A stretch of DNA of 64,000 bases from Marinospirillum alkaliphilum DSM 21637 (lineage in GTDB: Bacteria; Pseudomonadota; Gammaproteobacteria; Pseudomonadales; Halomonadaceae), in assembly GCF_900119735.1 (NCBI RefSeq), contig NZ_FPJW01000009.1:1-64000 (forward strand). The letters are read 5' to 3'. The first letter of the stretch is position 1. The number at the start of each line of letters is the position of its first letter. Below the pieces are notes generated by a model. It worked only from the letters and a program-made list of their open reading frames with translations. It did not search any database and was not told where the DNA came from. Below, piece after piece: positions 57,701 through 64,000 of this stretch. The translations under genes and the position numbers were made by a program.

Positions 57701-57798
57701 CCCAGCGTCATCAGTGCCCAGATGCCACCCAGCAGGCATAAGAGCATCAACAGCCAGGTGTTCATCGGCCGGTCTATCGAAAGACGTGCAATGTCCAT
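54751..57798 (-). CDS. RND efflux transporter inner-membrane subunit
   Basis: 1015 residues, typical of AcrB-type pumps. Twelve TM helices in the 1+5+1+5 pattern, two large periplasmic loops, and TM4 with the proton-relay acidic residues in LGALIIAMGMLVDNAIVVAEGM. It exports hydrophobic compounds with proton influx. It lies 12 bp downstream of the adaptor gene. No outer-membrane channel gene follows. The substrate is unknown; the N-terminal MDIARLSIDRP and shorter loops place it in the subgroup with metal- or sterol-unrelated, multidrug-like pumps. Confidence 0.93.
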   Translation of the reverse strand: MDIARLSIDRPMNTWLLMLLCLLGGIWALMTLGRLEDPAFTIKQAIVVTAYPGATALEVEEEVTELMESAIQQLPQLRRIQSRSLPGLSEITVEIKDTYNSRDMPQIWDELRRKVSDAQGQLPPGAANSRVVDDFGDVFGIFYAVTAEGFSDHEIRELARFLRRELLTVPGVAKVSTAGEPEESIYIEVSHEKLTRLGLPVEQVLNTLQTENSVEDAGELRIGDQRVRLVTRPGLDSLGSLEALRVGRPGTTEQLSLIDIARIERKTTERPEQLIRFNGTPAFTLAVAGVADTNIVKVGQAVDAHLASLQAMIPLGVELHPIYEQHRVVDEAINSFMLNLAMSVAIVIGVLCLFMGWRVGVVVGLTLLLTVLGTTFFMRVLHIEMERISLGALIIAMGMLVDNAIVVAEGMLINMQKRMDSRQAASDAVQRTQLPLLGATVIGIMAFAGIGLSPDATGEFMFSLFAVIGISLLLSWVLAVTVTPLLGHYLFRVKTGQQQEDLYAGAVYGHYRKVLRQALAARKTTLTLLVVLTLGSYAGFGWVKQAFFPDSNTPLFYVNYELPLGTDIRATARDLAQMEAYVLQQPEVVSVASFIGQGASRFMLTYEPRQPDSSYGQLIVRVADRDRIDALAQRLRNELGEQFPDARIYTERLVFGPGGGARIQARFSGPDMQVLRELGEQARNLMEQQSSLTDIRHDWREKQLTLSPVFNEERARYAGISRHDLAETLKFSTEGVKAGTYREGVERLPIIARPPDQERLDASRLQDRLIWSSVERAYVPLTQVVERFELVPEEAVIHRRDRVRTLTVLAEPAAGYTADQAFRLLRQQVEALPLPEGYRLEWGGEYENSRDAQASLAAQLPLSFIVMLVVSVLLFGRVRQPLVIWLVVPMSAVGVVAGLLLSGLPFGFTALLGFLSLSGMLMKNAIVLVEEMDLRIAEGGRMLDQVIEASVSRLRPVFLAAGTTILGMLPLLSDALFASMAITIMGGLAFATLLTLIAVPVLYMALLPGENNNQN

Positions 57799-57810
57799 GA
57801 TTCAATGACC

Positions 57811-58890
57811 TCAGAACTGGCTGAAAGGACGAACGCGCATGCCTTCACGCAAGCGTGAAGTACCTGCCGTGATGATCTGTTCACCAGCCAGCAAGCCACT
57901 GTGCACGGCAACCCGATCACCACTGACATCACCAACCTGGATCTGACGGCGACGCACTTCACCGGACTCAGGATCAAAGATCCAGACAAAGTGGCGACCA
58001 TCGGGGGTACTGCTCAGGGCAGCAACCGGAATATCCAGCTGATCCCTGGCGAGCAATTGAGGACCGGCAGTCACCAGCACGGTGGCCGTCATGCCCGGCA
58101 GCAGGTTGAGACCTTCCGGCCGCTGAAAACCATAGGTGACCTGATAGGTCTGCACCACCTGATCCGGTTCGGTGGCATGCTCCCGGTATTCCAGCAACAG
58201 GCGCTGCTGTTCATTGCCCGGCAACAGCAGTTCTGCACGCACCTGATCCGGATTGCTGACCAACCGCACCAGATCCTCCGGTACACTGATGTGTACCCGG
58301 TACTCAGTCACATCCTGCACCCGCACCACGGGTGTTCCGGCCTGCAGATTGACAAAACGATCCACCAGACGACGGGTCACCAGCAGATCATAAGGTGCTT
58401 CAATGCGGGTGTAAGAAAGGTTGCGCCCCGCCGAATCAACATTCAGCTGAGCCAGACGCAACTGGTCTTCCGCTTCTTCAACCACAGCGCGAGAAACCGA
58501 ATTGTTTTCCAGCAGTGAGCGCTTGCGCTCCAGATCACGCCGCGCCTGAGCCAGTTGCACTTCTGCCTGACTCAGTGCCAGTTGGTAATCGGCCGGATCC
58601 AGCGCTGCCAACAGGCTGCCTTTGGGCAACAAACGGCCTTGCTGTACCGGTAGCTCGGTCAGACGGCCACCCACCTGAAACGACAGATCCACACTGCTGA
58701 CCGCATCCACCCGCCCGACAAAACGGCGATTCACGGAAGGTGCCAGTTCGCCCAACGTTTCCACCCGCACACTGGTCAGTGATGCTGCCTGGCCCATTTG
58801 TGCTTCGCTGGGGCTGCAACCCACCAGCAAACTGGCCAGCAACAGGCTGGCCAGCAACAGGCTGGCCGGCAACAGCAGCAACGCCTTCAT
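57811..58890 (-). CDS. RND periplasmic adaptor (membrane fusion protein), lipoprotein
   Basis: A 359-residue adaptor. A signal peptide made of LLLAS repeats ends in a lipobox (SLLVGC, Cys ~25). The mature protein has barrel-sandwich (FQVGGRLTELPVQQGRLLPKGSLLAALDPADYQ), alpha hairpin (~100-150) and beta-barrel domains. It links the RND pump to an outer-membrane channel. Its ATG overlaps the TetR gene stop by 4 bp. The pump gene follows. Confidence 0.92.
   Translation of the reverse strand: MKALLLLPASLLLASLLLASLLVGCSPSEAQMGQAASLTSVRVETLGELAPSVNRRFVGRVDAVSSVDLSFQVGGRLTELPVQQGRLLPKGSLLAALDPADYQLALSQAEVQLAQARRDLERKRSLLENNSVSRAVVEEAEDQLRLAQLNVDSAGRNLSYTRIEAPYDLLVTRRLVDRFVNLQAGTPVVRVQDVTEYRVHISVPEDLVRLVSNPDQVRAELLLPGNEQQRLLLEYREHATEPDQVVQTYQVTYGFQRPEGLNLLPGMTATVLVTAGPQLLARDQLDIPVAALSSTPDGRHFVWIFDPESGEVRRRQIQVGDVSGDRVAVHSGLLAGEQIITAGTSRLREGMRVRPFSQF
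58832..58876. repeat. 15-bp tandem repeat in the adaptor signal peptide
   Basis: Three tandem copies of a CTGGCCAGCAACAGG-like unit encode repeated LLLAS. Third copy is slightly different. In frame, so copy-number change would alter signal length by five residues. Confidence 0.8.
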
Positions 58891-59450
58891 GCGCCCAGCT
58901 CCCGTGCCTGCTGTTGCAATTCATCCAGTAAGCGATTTTTTTGGTCAGAACCAAAAGGCAGGAGTTTCAGCATGCCCAGCAGCATCAAGCCTTCGCCGGC
59001 AGCCCACAACAGGGTTGCCTGATCGAGATCGCTGCTTTTGTTTTCTGCCGTGATCTGCTGAAAGCGCTCAGCCATTTCTTCACGCAGTGGTTGCAATAAT
59101 TCAAGGTTCTGGGCAGCTGCAGCCAGAATGGCCATGGCAATGTTGTTATCCACCTGCTCCAGTTCACGGATCACATGGAAGATCGACTGCAAGGTAGGAT
59201 TGGACTGTTCAGCACGTTGATGGCGCTGCTCGTCCACCAGTGGGCAATGGGTTGCCACCAGACGTTCCAGCATACCGCTGATCAGCGCTTCTTTACTGGG
59301 AAAGTTATAAAGCACCCCGCCCTTGGTGAGACCTGCTTCTTTGGCAACCGAGTCCAGACTGACTTTTGCGGCTCCCTTCTCCACAGCCACCTTCTGGGCA
59401 GCATCGAGGATGTCTTCACGGGAATTGTTGCTGCGTCTTGCTTTTGGCAT
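58887..59450 (-). CDS. TetR-family regulator of the RND operon
   Basis: A 187-residue TetR/AcrR protein: N-terminal HTH (~12-58, ILDAAQKVAVEKGAAKVSLDSVAKEAGLTKGGVLYNFPSKEALI), then a helical ligand-binding domain. A C-terminal pattern like that of other efflux regulators. It is the first gene of the operon with adaptor and pump, and a perfect 12-bp inverted repeat just upstream is the likely operator, so autorepression with ligand release is expected. Confidence 0.92.
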   Translation of the reverse strand: MPKARRSNNSREDILDAAQKVAVEKGAAKVSLDSVAKEAGLTKGGVLYNFPSKEALISGMLERLVATHCPLVDEQRHQRAEQSNPTLQSIFHVIRELEQVDNNIAMAILAAAAQNLELLQPLREEMAERFQQITAENKSSDLDQATLLWAAGEGLMLLGMLKLLPFGSDQKNRLLDELQQQARELGA

Positions 59451-59472
59451 GATCCTGACCCCACAAATAAAA

Positions 59473-59505
59473 ATACCATTCGGTACAGTGAAAACCGAAT
59501 GGTAT
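59473..59505. promoter_or_regulatory. TetR operator candidate
   Basis: ATACCATTCGGT-N9-ACCGAATGGTAT, a perfect 12-bp inverted repeat in the promoter region of the TetR-adaptor-RND operon. Confidence 0.8.
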
Positions 59506-59557
59506 AGTTAAATGCAAAGCCAGGCAAGACTGACCAGTCTATTTTTTAATAAAAGGT

Positions 59558-60946
59558 TTATCCGGTAGTATTGAACCATGCAAGCTGCTGCTGCAAGGCC
59601 ACCACCTCACCCACAATAATCAGTGCCGGTGCCTGCAACTGGGCCTGCGCCTGTTTTTCCACAATGTCCGCCAGGGTGCCAGTGAGTACCCGCTGCTGTG
59701 GTGTGCTGCCCTGAGACACCAGCGCTATCAGGGTATCTGCCGGTTTGCCATGTTGCAGCAGGCCTTCCACAAGCAGCTCCAGCGTATGCAGCCCCATGTA
59801 AAACACCAGTGTTTGATTAGGCTGCACCATTTCAGCAAAATTCAGGTCACTGGTGCGGTTTTTCAGCTGACCGGTGATGAGTTTCACCGACTGGGCATAA
59901 TCACGGTGAGTCAGCGGAATACCGGCATAAGCCGAACAGGCATTGGCGGACGTGATACCCGGTACCACCTGGAAAGGCACACCGGCTGCTTTCAGCTCTT
60001 CCAGTTCTTCACCACCACGCCCGAATACAAAAGGATCACCCCCCTTCAGGCGCACCACCCGATGCCCAGCCCGGGCTTTTTCAACCAGCAGGCGGTTGAT
60101 GTCCGGCTGAGGCACGGAATGGTTATCACGCTTTTTGCCGACATAAATCATTTCGGCATCACGGCGACACAGGTCCAGCACCGCCGGTGACACCAGCCGG
60201 TCATACAACACCACATCGGCCTGCTGCATCAGCCGCAGTGCCTTGAACGTCAAAAGTTCGGGATCACCCGGCCCAGCGCCGACCAGATACACCTCACCTG
60301 CCGGAGCCGCACCATCAGCCTGATCCAGTTGTTGCTGCAGCAAGGTTTCAGCTTCCTGCATCTGACCGTTGAACACCCGCTCGGCTACCGTACCTTCAAA
60401 GGTGTTTTCCCAGAACTTGCGCCGCTGATTGATATCACTGAAGCGCTGTTTAACGGCGTCACGAAAACGCCCGGCCAGTTGCCCCAGGTCGCTGTAACGG
60501 GTTGGAATCAGGCTTTCCAGTTTGGCTCTGAGCAAACGCGCCAGCACCGGTGCCTTGCCACCGGAAGAAATACCAATCACCAACGGAGAACGATCCAGAA
60601 TGGCAGGAAACACAAAGGTGCACAGCGGCGGATTATCCACCACATTCACCGGCAGATTCTGCGCCACACAATCCTCGTGGACACGACGATTCAATGCTTC
60701 GTCATCAGTGGCCGCAATCACCAGTGCCACACCCTGCAGTTGATCCTGCTGATACTCACTGCCCAGCACTTGTCCCTGATGTTCAGCCAGCAGTTGCTGC
60801 AGTTCCGGGTGCACCTCACGGGACACCAGTTGTACTCGGGCACCGGCACGCACCAGTAGTCGCGCCTTGCGCAAACCCACATCACCGCCACCAATCAACA
60901 ATACCGGGCGATCCTGAAGGTTAAAAAACAGCGGCAGATAATCCAA
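59558..60946 (-). CDS. cysG: siroheme synthase (trifunctional CysG)
   Basis: 462 residues, normal for CysG. An N-terminal Rossmann precorrin-2 dehydrogenase/ferrochelatase ([24 protein letters not shown], ~1-150), dimerisation region, and a C-terminal SAM uroporphyrinogen-III methyltransferase ([22 protein letters not shown] and [14 protein letters not shown]). It makes siroheme for sulfite reductase. The start is a TTG at 60946 with AAGGAAG eight bases upstream; an in-frame ATG at 60982 would add 12 residues without a ribosome site. It ends the sulfur gene cluster. Confidence 0.94.
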   Translation of the reverse strand: MDYLPLFFNLQDRPVLLIGGGDVGLRKARLLVRAGARVQLVSREVHPELQQLLAEHQGQVLGSEYQQDQLQGVALVIAATDDEALNRRVHEDCVAQNLPVNVVDNPPLCTFVFPAILDRSPLVIGISSGGKAPVLARLLRAKLESLIPTRYSDLGQLAGRFRDAVKQRFSDINQRRKFWENTFEGTVAERVFNGQMQEAETLLQQQLDQADGAAPAGEVYLVGAGPGDPELLTFKALRLMQQADVVLYDRLVSPAVLDLCRRDAEMIYVGKKRDNHSVPQPDINRLLVEKARAGHRVVRLKGGDPFVFGRGGEELEELKAAGVPFQVVPGITSANACSAYAGIPLTHRDYAQSVKLITGQLKNRTSDLNFAEMVQPNQTLVFYMGLHTLELLVEGLLQHGKPADTLIALVSQGSTPQQRVLTGTLADIVEKQAQAQLQAPALIIVGEVVALQQQLAWFNTTG

Positions 60947-61027
60947 GTCAACTTCCTTCGAAAAAGTATCAAAACCAGCCAAGCTGATTCATGTGATAAC
61001 AAGATCAGGATGACTGAGCGCAGGTTA

Positions 61028-61774
61028 TCAACGCTTGTGAAGACCACACTCACGGTTTTCGGGGTTTTCCCACCACCAGCGACCGGAACGGGGATCATCA
61101 CCGGGGTTGACCGCGCGGGTACAGGGCGCACAACCAATGCTGGGGTAACCCTGATCATGCAGGCGATTGTAAGGTAATTTTAATGCCCGCAGTGCAGCCC
61201 AGACCTCGGCCTCACTCCAGTCAAACAGAGGACTGAGTTTCTGCAGGCCATTGGCTGCATCGCGCTCACTGTATTGCAACTGATCGCGGGTCACCGACTG
61301 TTCGCGGCGCAGTCCGGTGATCCAGGCAGCACGACCCGCCAATGCACGTCGCAGTGGCTCCAGCTTGCGCACACCACAGCAGGCCTTGCGCAAGGCTTCG
61401 GAGCGATAAAAGGCATTCACACCCTGTTCACTGACCCAGCCCTGCAACTGGGCTGCATCCGGGTAATAGACCTGCAAACGGATCTGCGGCCATTTCTGAC
61501 GCACCCGATCCAGCAGCGTCAGGGTTTCTTCCGGCAAACGCCCGGTATCCAGCACAAATTGCTGAATATCTGGCTGGTATTCAGCCATCAGGCCGGTCAG
61601 CAAGGCATCTTCGGCGCCCAGGCTGTTGGCAAAGGTCAGGCCATCGCCATAATCCGCTGCGGCCTGTTGCAGCCGCTCAACCACCGTCAGCAGCTTTTGT
61701 TTCAGGGCTGCATCCGTCACCCCATCCAGCAGATCGGCAGCAGCCGGTTCCAGAAAGGCATCAAGCGACATCAA
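61028..61774 (-). CDS. cysH: adenylylsulfate (APS) reductase, assimilatory
   Basis: A 248-residue PAPS-reductase-fold protein. It has both Cys pairs (KACCGVRK and CAPCTRAV) that bind a 4Fe-4S cluster, so it is expected to reduce APS rather than PAPS, and the catalytic Cys in the C-terminal ECGLHKR. It reduces APS to sulfite with thioredoxin. SLGAEDALLT is the PP-motif region. It overlaps the DUF934 gene by 14 bp. Confidence 0.94.
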   Translation of the reverse strand: MMSLDAFLEPAAADLLDGVTDAALKQKLLTVVERLQQAAADYGDGLTFANSLGAEDALLTGLMAEYQPDIQQFVLDTGRLPEETLTLLDRVRQKWPQIRLQVYYPDAAQLQGWVSEQGVNAFYRSEALRKACCGVRKLEPLRRALAGRAAWITGLRREQSVTRDQLQYSERDAANGLQKLSPLFDWSEAEVWAALRALKLPYNRLHDQGYPSIGCAPCTRAVNPGDDPRSGRWWWENPENRECGLHKR

Positions 61775-62249
61775 CAGCCTCCTGACGGGACAAGAGTTTC
61801 AGATACGCCACACCAATTTCATCAAATGCCTGCAGATCCTGTTCACTGAAACGAGCTTCCGGCACTTCAAAGGCATCAAAACCACAGCTTTCCAGATAAG
61901 CCAGACGATCCCGCGCCACCGCACCCACCGCACGTAACTCACCTTTAAAACCGGCACGGCGCAACAAACGGGCCTGACTGAACCCGCGACCATCACGGAA
62001 CACCGGGAACTCGATGGCAATCAGTTGCAGACGATCCAGCCAGGGCAACAACAACGCGTGATCCTGCTCAGTGGTCAGCAATGCGCCCAGTTGTGGAATG
62101 GCTTGACCATCAACCTCGGCCAGCAAGGTTGCAGGCACCACCACCGCCTCACCCCAGGGTTGCGGTGGCAGCTCGGGTTGTTCTTCGGAGGTTCGCAGAA
62201 ACTGCCAGGCATCAGTAGTGGTCAACTGGCGATTTTTAATCAGGGGCAT
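61761..62249 (-). CDS. DUF934 domain protein of the sulfite-reduction cluster
   Basis: A 162-residue protein of the DUF934 family (FPVFRDGRGFSQARLLRRAGFKGELRAVGAVARDRLAYLESCGFDAF), regularly found next to sulfite reductase and APS reductase genes in proteobacteria. It may be an accessory of sulfite reduction but has no established function. Its 3' end overlaps cysH by 14 bp, and an AT-rich 123-bp region separates it from the EamA transporter gene. Confidence 0.9.
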   Translation of the reverse strand: MPLIKNRQLTTTDAWQFLRTSEEQPELPPQPWGEAVVVPATLLAEVDGQAIPQLGALLTTEQDHALLLPWLDRLQLIAIEFPVFRDGRGFSQARLLRRAGFKGELRAVGAVARDRLAYLESCGFDAFEVPEARFSEQDLQAFDEIGVAYLKLLSRQEAVDVA

Positions 62250-62372
62250 GAATCATTTCCTCAAATCAGGTGCTGGATCAGGCAAAAGCCTTTTTACAAT
62301 CCACGCAGTCTATACCCCTGCAGAGAAATCAAAAAATAATAACTGGAGCTTTTTATATCATTAAAAAGAATA

Positions 62373-63323
62373 TCAACCCGCTTTCTGCCGGGTGGCCAGC
62401 AGCACGGAAACCACCAGCACAGCGGTGCCGATCAACCCGAGTGTGCCCAGCCACTCCCCCAGCCACAACCAGGCCAGCAGCGCCACAAACATCGGCTCCA
62501 GTGTCATGATGATGCTCGAAGTGGTGGCTGAGGTGGTTTTCATGCCAGTGAAAAAACACAGGTAACCCAGGCAGGTGGGCACCAGTCCGATATAAACCAC
62601 CAGCAACCAGCCGGTCACCCCCAGTTGACCCAACCCGGCAAAACCACCCTGCAACCAGACCACCGGCAAAAGCACCAGTGCCCCAGTCAGAAAACAAATA
62701 AAAGCGGTGGTGAATACCGGTGCACCACCAGCCGCAAAACGGCTGGTCAGGGTAAAACCGGCATAAATCAGTGCCGCCAGCAATGCCACCAGTATACCGG
62801 TCAGCCGCAACTGACCCGACACTTCCAGATCTCCGGCCACCAGCAGCAGGGTGCCGGTTAATGCGCCCAGTAATGCCAGTACCGTGATCCAGCCGGGCTT
62901 TTCACCCAGCAGTGGTGCTGCCAGCAACAACACCAGCACCGGCGAAACACACAGCGCAATCAGCGTGGCAATACCGGCACTGGTCAGATCCACTGCCAGC
63001 ATGTAGGTACCCTGATAAGCACCCTGAAACACACCCAGTGCCAGCAAGGCCAGCAGGATACTACGGCTCAGACGCGGTTGTTGGTCAGCAGGCAGACGAC
63101 GCAGTTCACGGCGCATCAACAGATAAAAACAGGGGAAAGCAATGCATAAACGCAACAGCGCCAGCGTCAGCGGCTGCAAGTCAGTTTCAGTGAACAGGTA
63201 GCGTGCGGTGACACCAGTGGTGCCCCAGAGCAGTGCTGCCAGTACAATCAGCAGTACACCCCGCAGGGCCGCTGAGTCTCTGGATATGAATCGTGTGGTT
63301 ACAAGGGAAGGTATAAAACGCAT
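62373..63323 (-). CDS. EamA/DMT-family transporter
   Basis: 316 residues with ten predicted TM helices in two EamA repeats (LLIVLAALLWGTTGVTARYLF and LLAALIYAGFTLTSRFAAGG). DMT carriers export amino acids, sugars or other metabolites. It lies between cysI and DUF934 on the same strand; a thiol or cysteine-related substrate is a possibility (some relatives export cysteine), but unproven. The start at 63323 follows a weak ribosome site. Confidence 0.88.
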   Translation of the reverse strand: MRFIPSLVTTRFISRDSAALRGVLLIVLAALLWGTTGVTARYLFTETDLQPLTLALLRLCIAFPCFYLLMRRELRRLPADQQPRLSRSILLALLALGVFQGAYQGTYMLAVDLTSAGIATLIALCVSPVLVLLLAAPLLGEKPGWITVLALLGALTGTLLLVAGDLEVSGQLRLTGILVALLAALIYAGFTLTSRFAAGGAPVFTTAFICFLTGALVLLPVVWLQGGFAGLGQLGVTGWLLVVYIGLVPTCLGYLCFFTGMKTTSATTSSIIMTLEPMFVALLAWLWLGEWLGTLGLIGTAVLVVSVLLATRQKAG

Positions 63324-63388
63324 AAATCACCCGGATCATTGATCCGGGGATTCTAACCTGAATGGCGTGACAAAAGCCGAACAGTCGT

Positions 63389-64000
63389 TCAAACCGGCTC
63401 GTAAACCGCTGCCTTGAAAGGCTCAATGCCAACCCGGTCCAGGGCTTCCACAAAACTTTCGCCTTCCTGACGCAGGGACAGGTAGGTATCCAGAATCACT
63501 TTCAGCGTACCGGCCACTTCATCCGCAGCCACCGCCTTGCCCAGCACCTTGCCGAGGCGGGCATTTTCCGTGGCTGAACCACCCAGGGTGATCTGATACC
63601 AGTCTTCCCCTTTTTTATCCACGCCCAGAATACCGATATGGCCGATGTGGTGGTGGGCACAGGCATTAATGCAACCGGACATGTTCAACTGGATATCACC
63701 CAGATCATGCAGGTAATCCAGGTCATCAAACAGCTGGTTGATCTGATCGGCAATGTTCAGGGTTCTGGCATTGGCCAGACTGCAAAAATCAAAACCGGGG
63801 CAGACAATCATGTCCGTCAGGGTGTTGATGTTGGCGCGAGCCAGATTGTTATCCCGCAGGCGTTGCCAGACCGCAAACAAATCCTTCTGCTGCACATCGG
63901 TCAGCACCAGATTCTGATCCTGGGTGGCACGAATTTCACCGAAACTGAACGCCTCTGCCAGATCCGCCACCACATCCATCTGTAAATGGGTGATGTCACC
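63389..64000 (-). CDS. cysI: sulfite/nitrite reductase hemoprotein, C-terminal part (continues beyond window)
   Basis: The visible 203 codons are open to the window end. They carry the 4Fe-4S/siroheme ligands in the C-terminal half: CPGFDFCSLANA and MSGCINACAHHHIGHIGILG, typical of NirA/CysI-type siroheme reductases. With APS reductase, DUF934 and CysG downstream, it most likely reduces sulfite to sulfide, with siroheme from CysG; the ferredoxin-type form cannot be excluded. No terminator or promoter within the 65-bp gap to the EamA gene. Confidence 0.9.
   Translation of the reverse strand, partial: GDITHLQMDVVADLAEAFSFGEIRATQDQNLVLTDVQQKDLFAVWQRLRDNNLARANINTLTDMIVCPGFDFCSLANARTLNIADQINQLFDDLDYLHDLGDIQLNMSGCINACAHHHIGHIGILGVDKKGEDWYQITLGGSATENARLGKVLGKAVAADEVAGTLKVILDTYLSLRQEGESFVEALDRVGIEPFKAAVYEPV

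Noticed and set aside
1-64000. CRISPR arrays, tRNA or rRNA genes
   Set aside because: I saw no regularly spaced repeats and no cloverleaf or rRNA-like sequence.

Overview
The window is ordinary gammaproteobacterial chromosome of moderate GC. Housekeeping blocks (murB, kdsB and a Trm112-like gene; acnB; upp-uraA; pyk; cysG, APS-type cysH and DUF934) alternate with envelope, signalling and transport genes. Gene content and order suggest a marine or aquatic relative of Pseudomonadales/Oceanospirillales. I cannot name the genus. No rRNA, tRNA or CRISPR array was seen.

Layout. 1-0.33 kb: right end of an IS3-family element. 0.3-8.3 kb: quinone oxidoreductase with a MerR regulator, a triple-domain RidA protein, two outer-membrane protein genes with similar leaders, a nucleotide-transporter-like permease with an aldo/keto reductase, and a LysR gene. 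8.3-13.2 kb: azoR, COG0523 GTPase with ogt, and mmsA divergent from a LysR regulator. 13.2-23.8 kb (minus strand): sensor kinase, response regulator, TpsA exoprotein and TpsB transporter. The transporter carries an extra C-terminal domain. 23.8-26.3 kb: murB, phosphatase, kdsB, Trm112-like. 26.4-34.0 kb: DUF1289, acnB, ygfZ, copper chaperone with CopA, aguB. 34.1-36.7 kb: coiled-coil membrane protein, aguA, a zeta-like kinase and a small partner, all overlapping. 36.9-41.1 kb: sulfate importer sbp-cysTWA, interrupted by a palindromic repeat element.

41.2-46.8 kb is the most unusual region. A 39-residue membrane protein lies behind a consensus sigma-54 promoter. Next to it are a sigma-54 activator with a Cys/His-rich PAS domain, a solute-binding lipoprotein, and a membrane protein joining a PhnD-like binding domain to PAS-GGDEF-EAL. 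This looks like a self-contained sensing circuit linked to cyclic-di-GMP.

46.8-64 kb: upp-uraA, a chemoreceptor, pyk, a CHAD protein with a ParA-like ATPase, a TetR-controlled RND efflux operon, and assimilatory sulfur genes (cysG, cysH, DUF934, an EamA transporter, partial cysI). With the sulfate importer, these cover uptake, APS reduction, sulfite reduction and siroheme synthesis. aguA and aguB face each other and together convert agmatine to putrescine.
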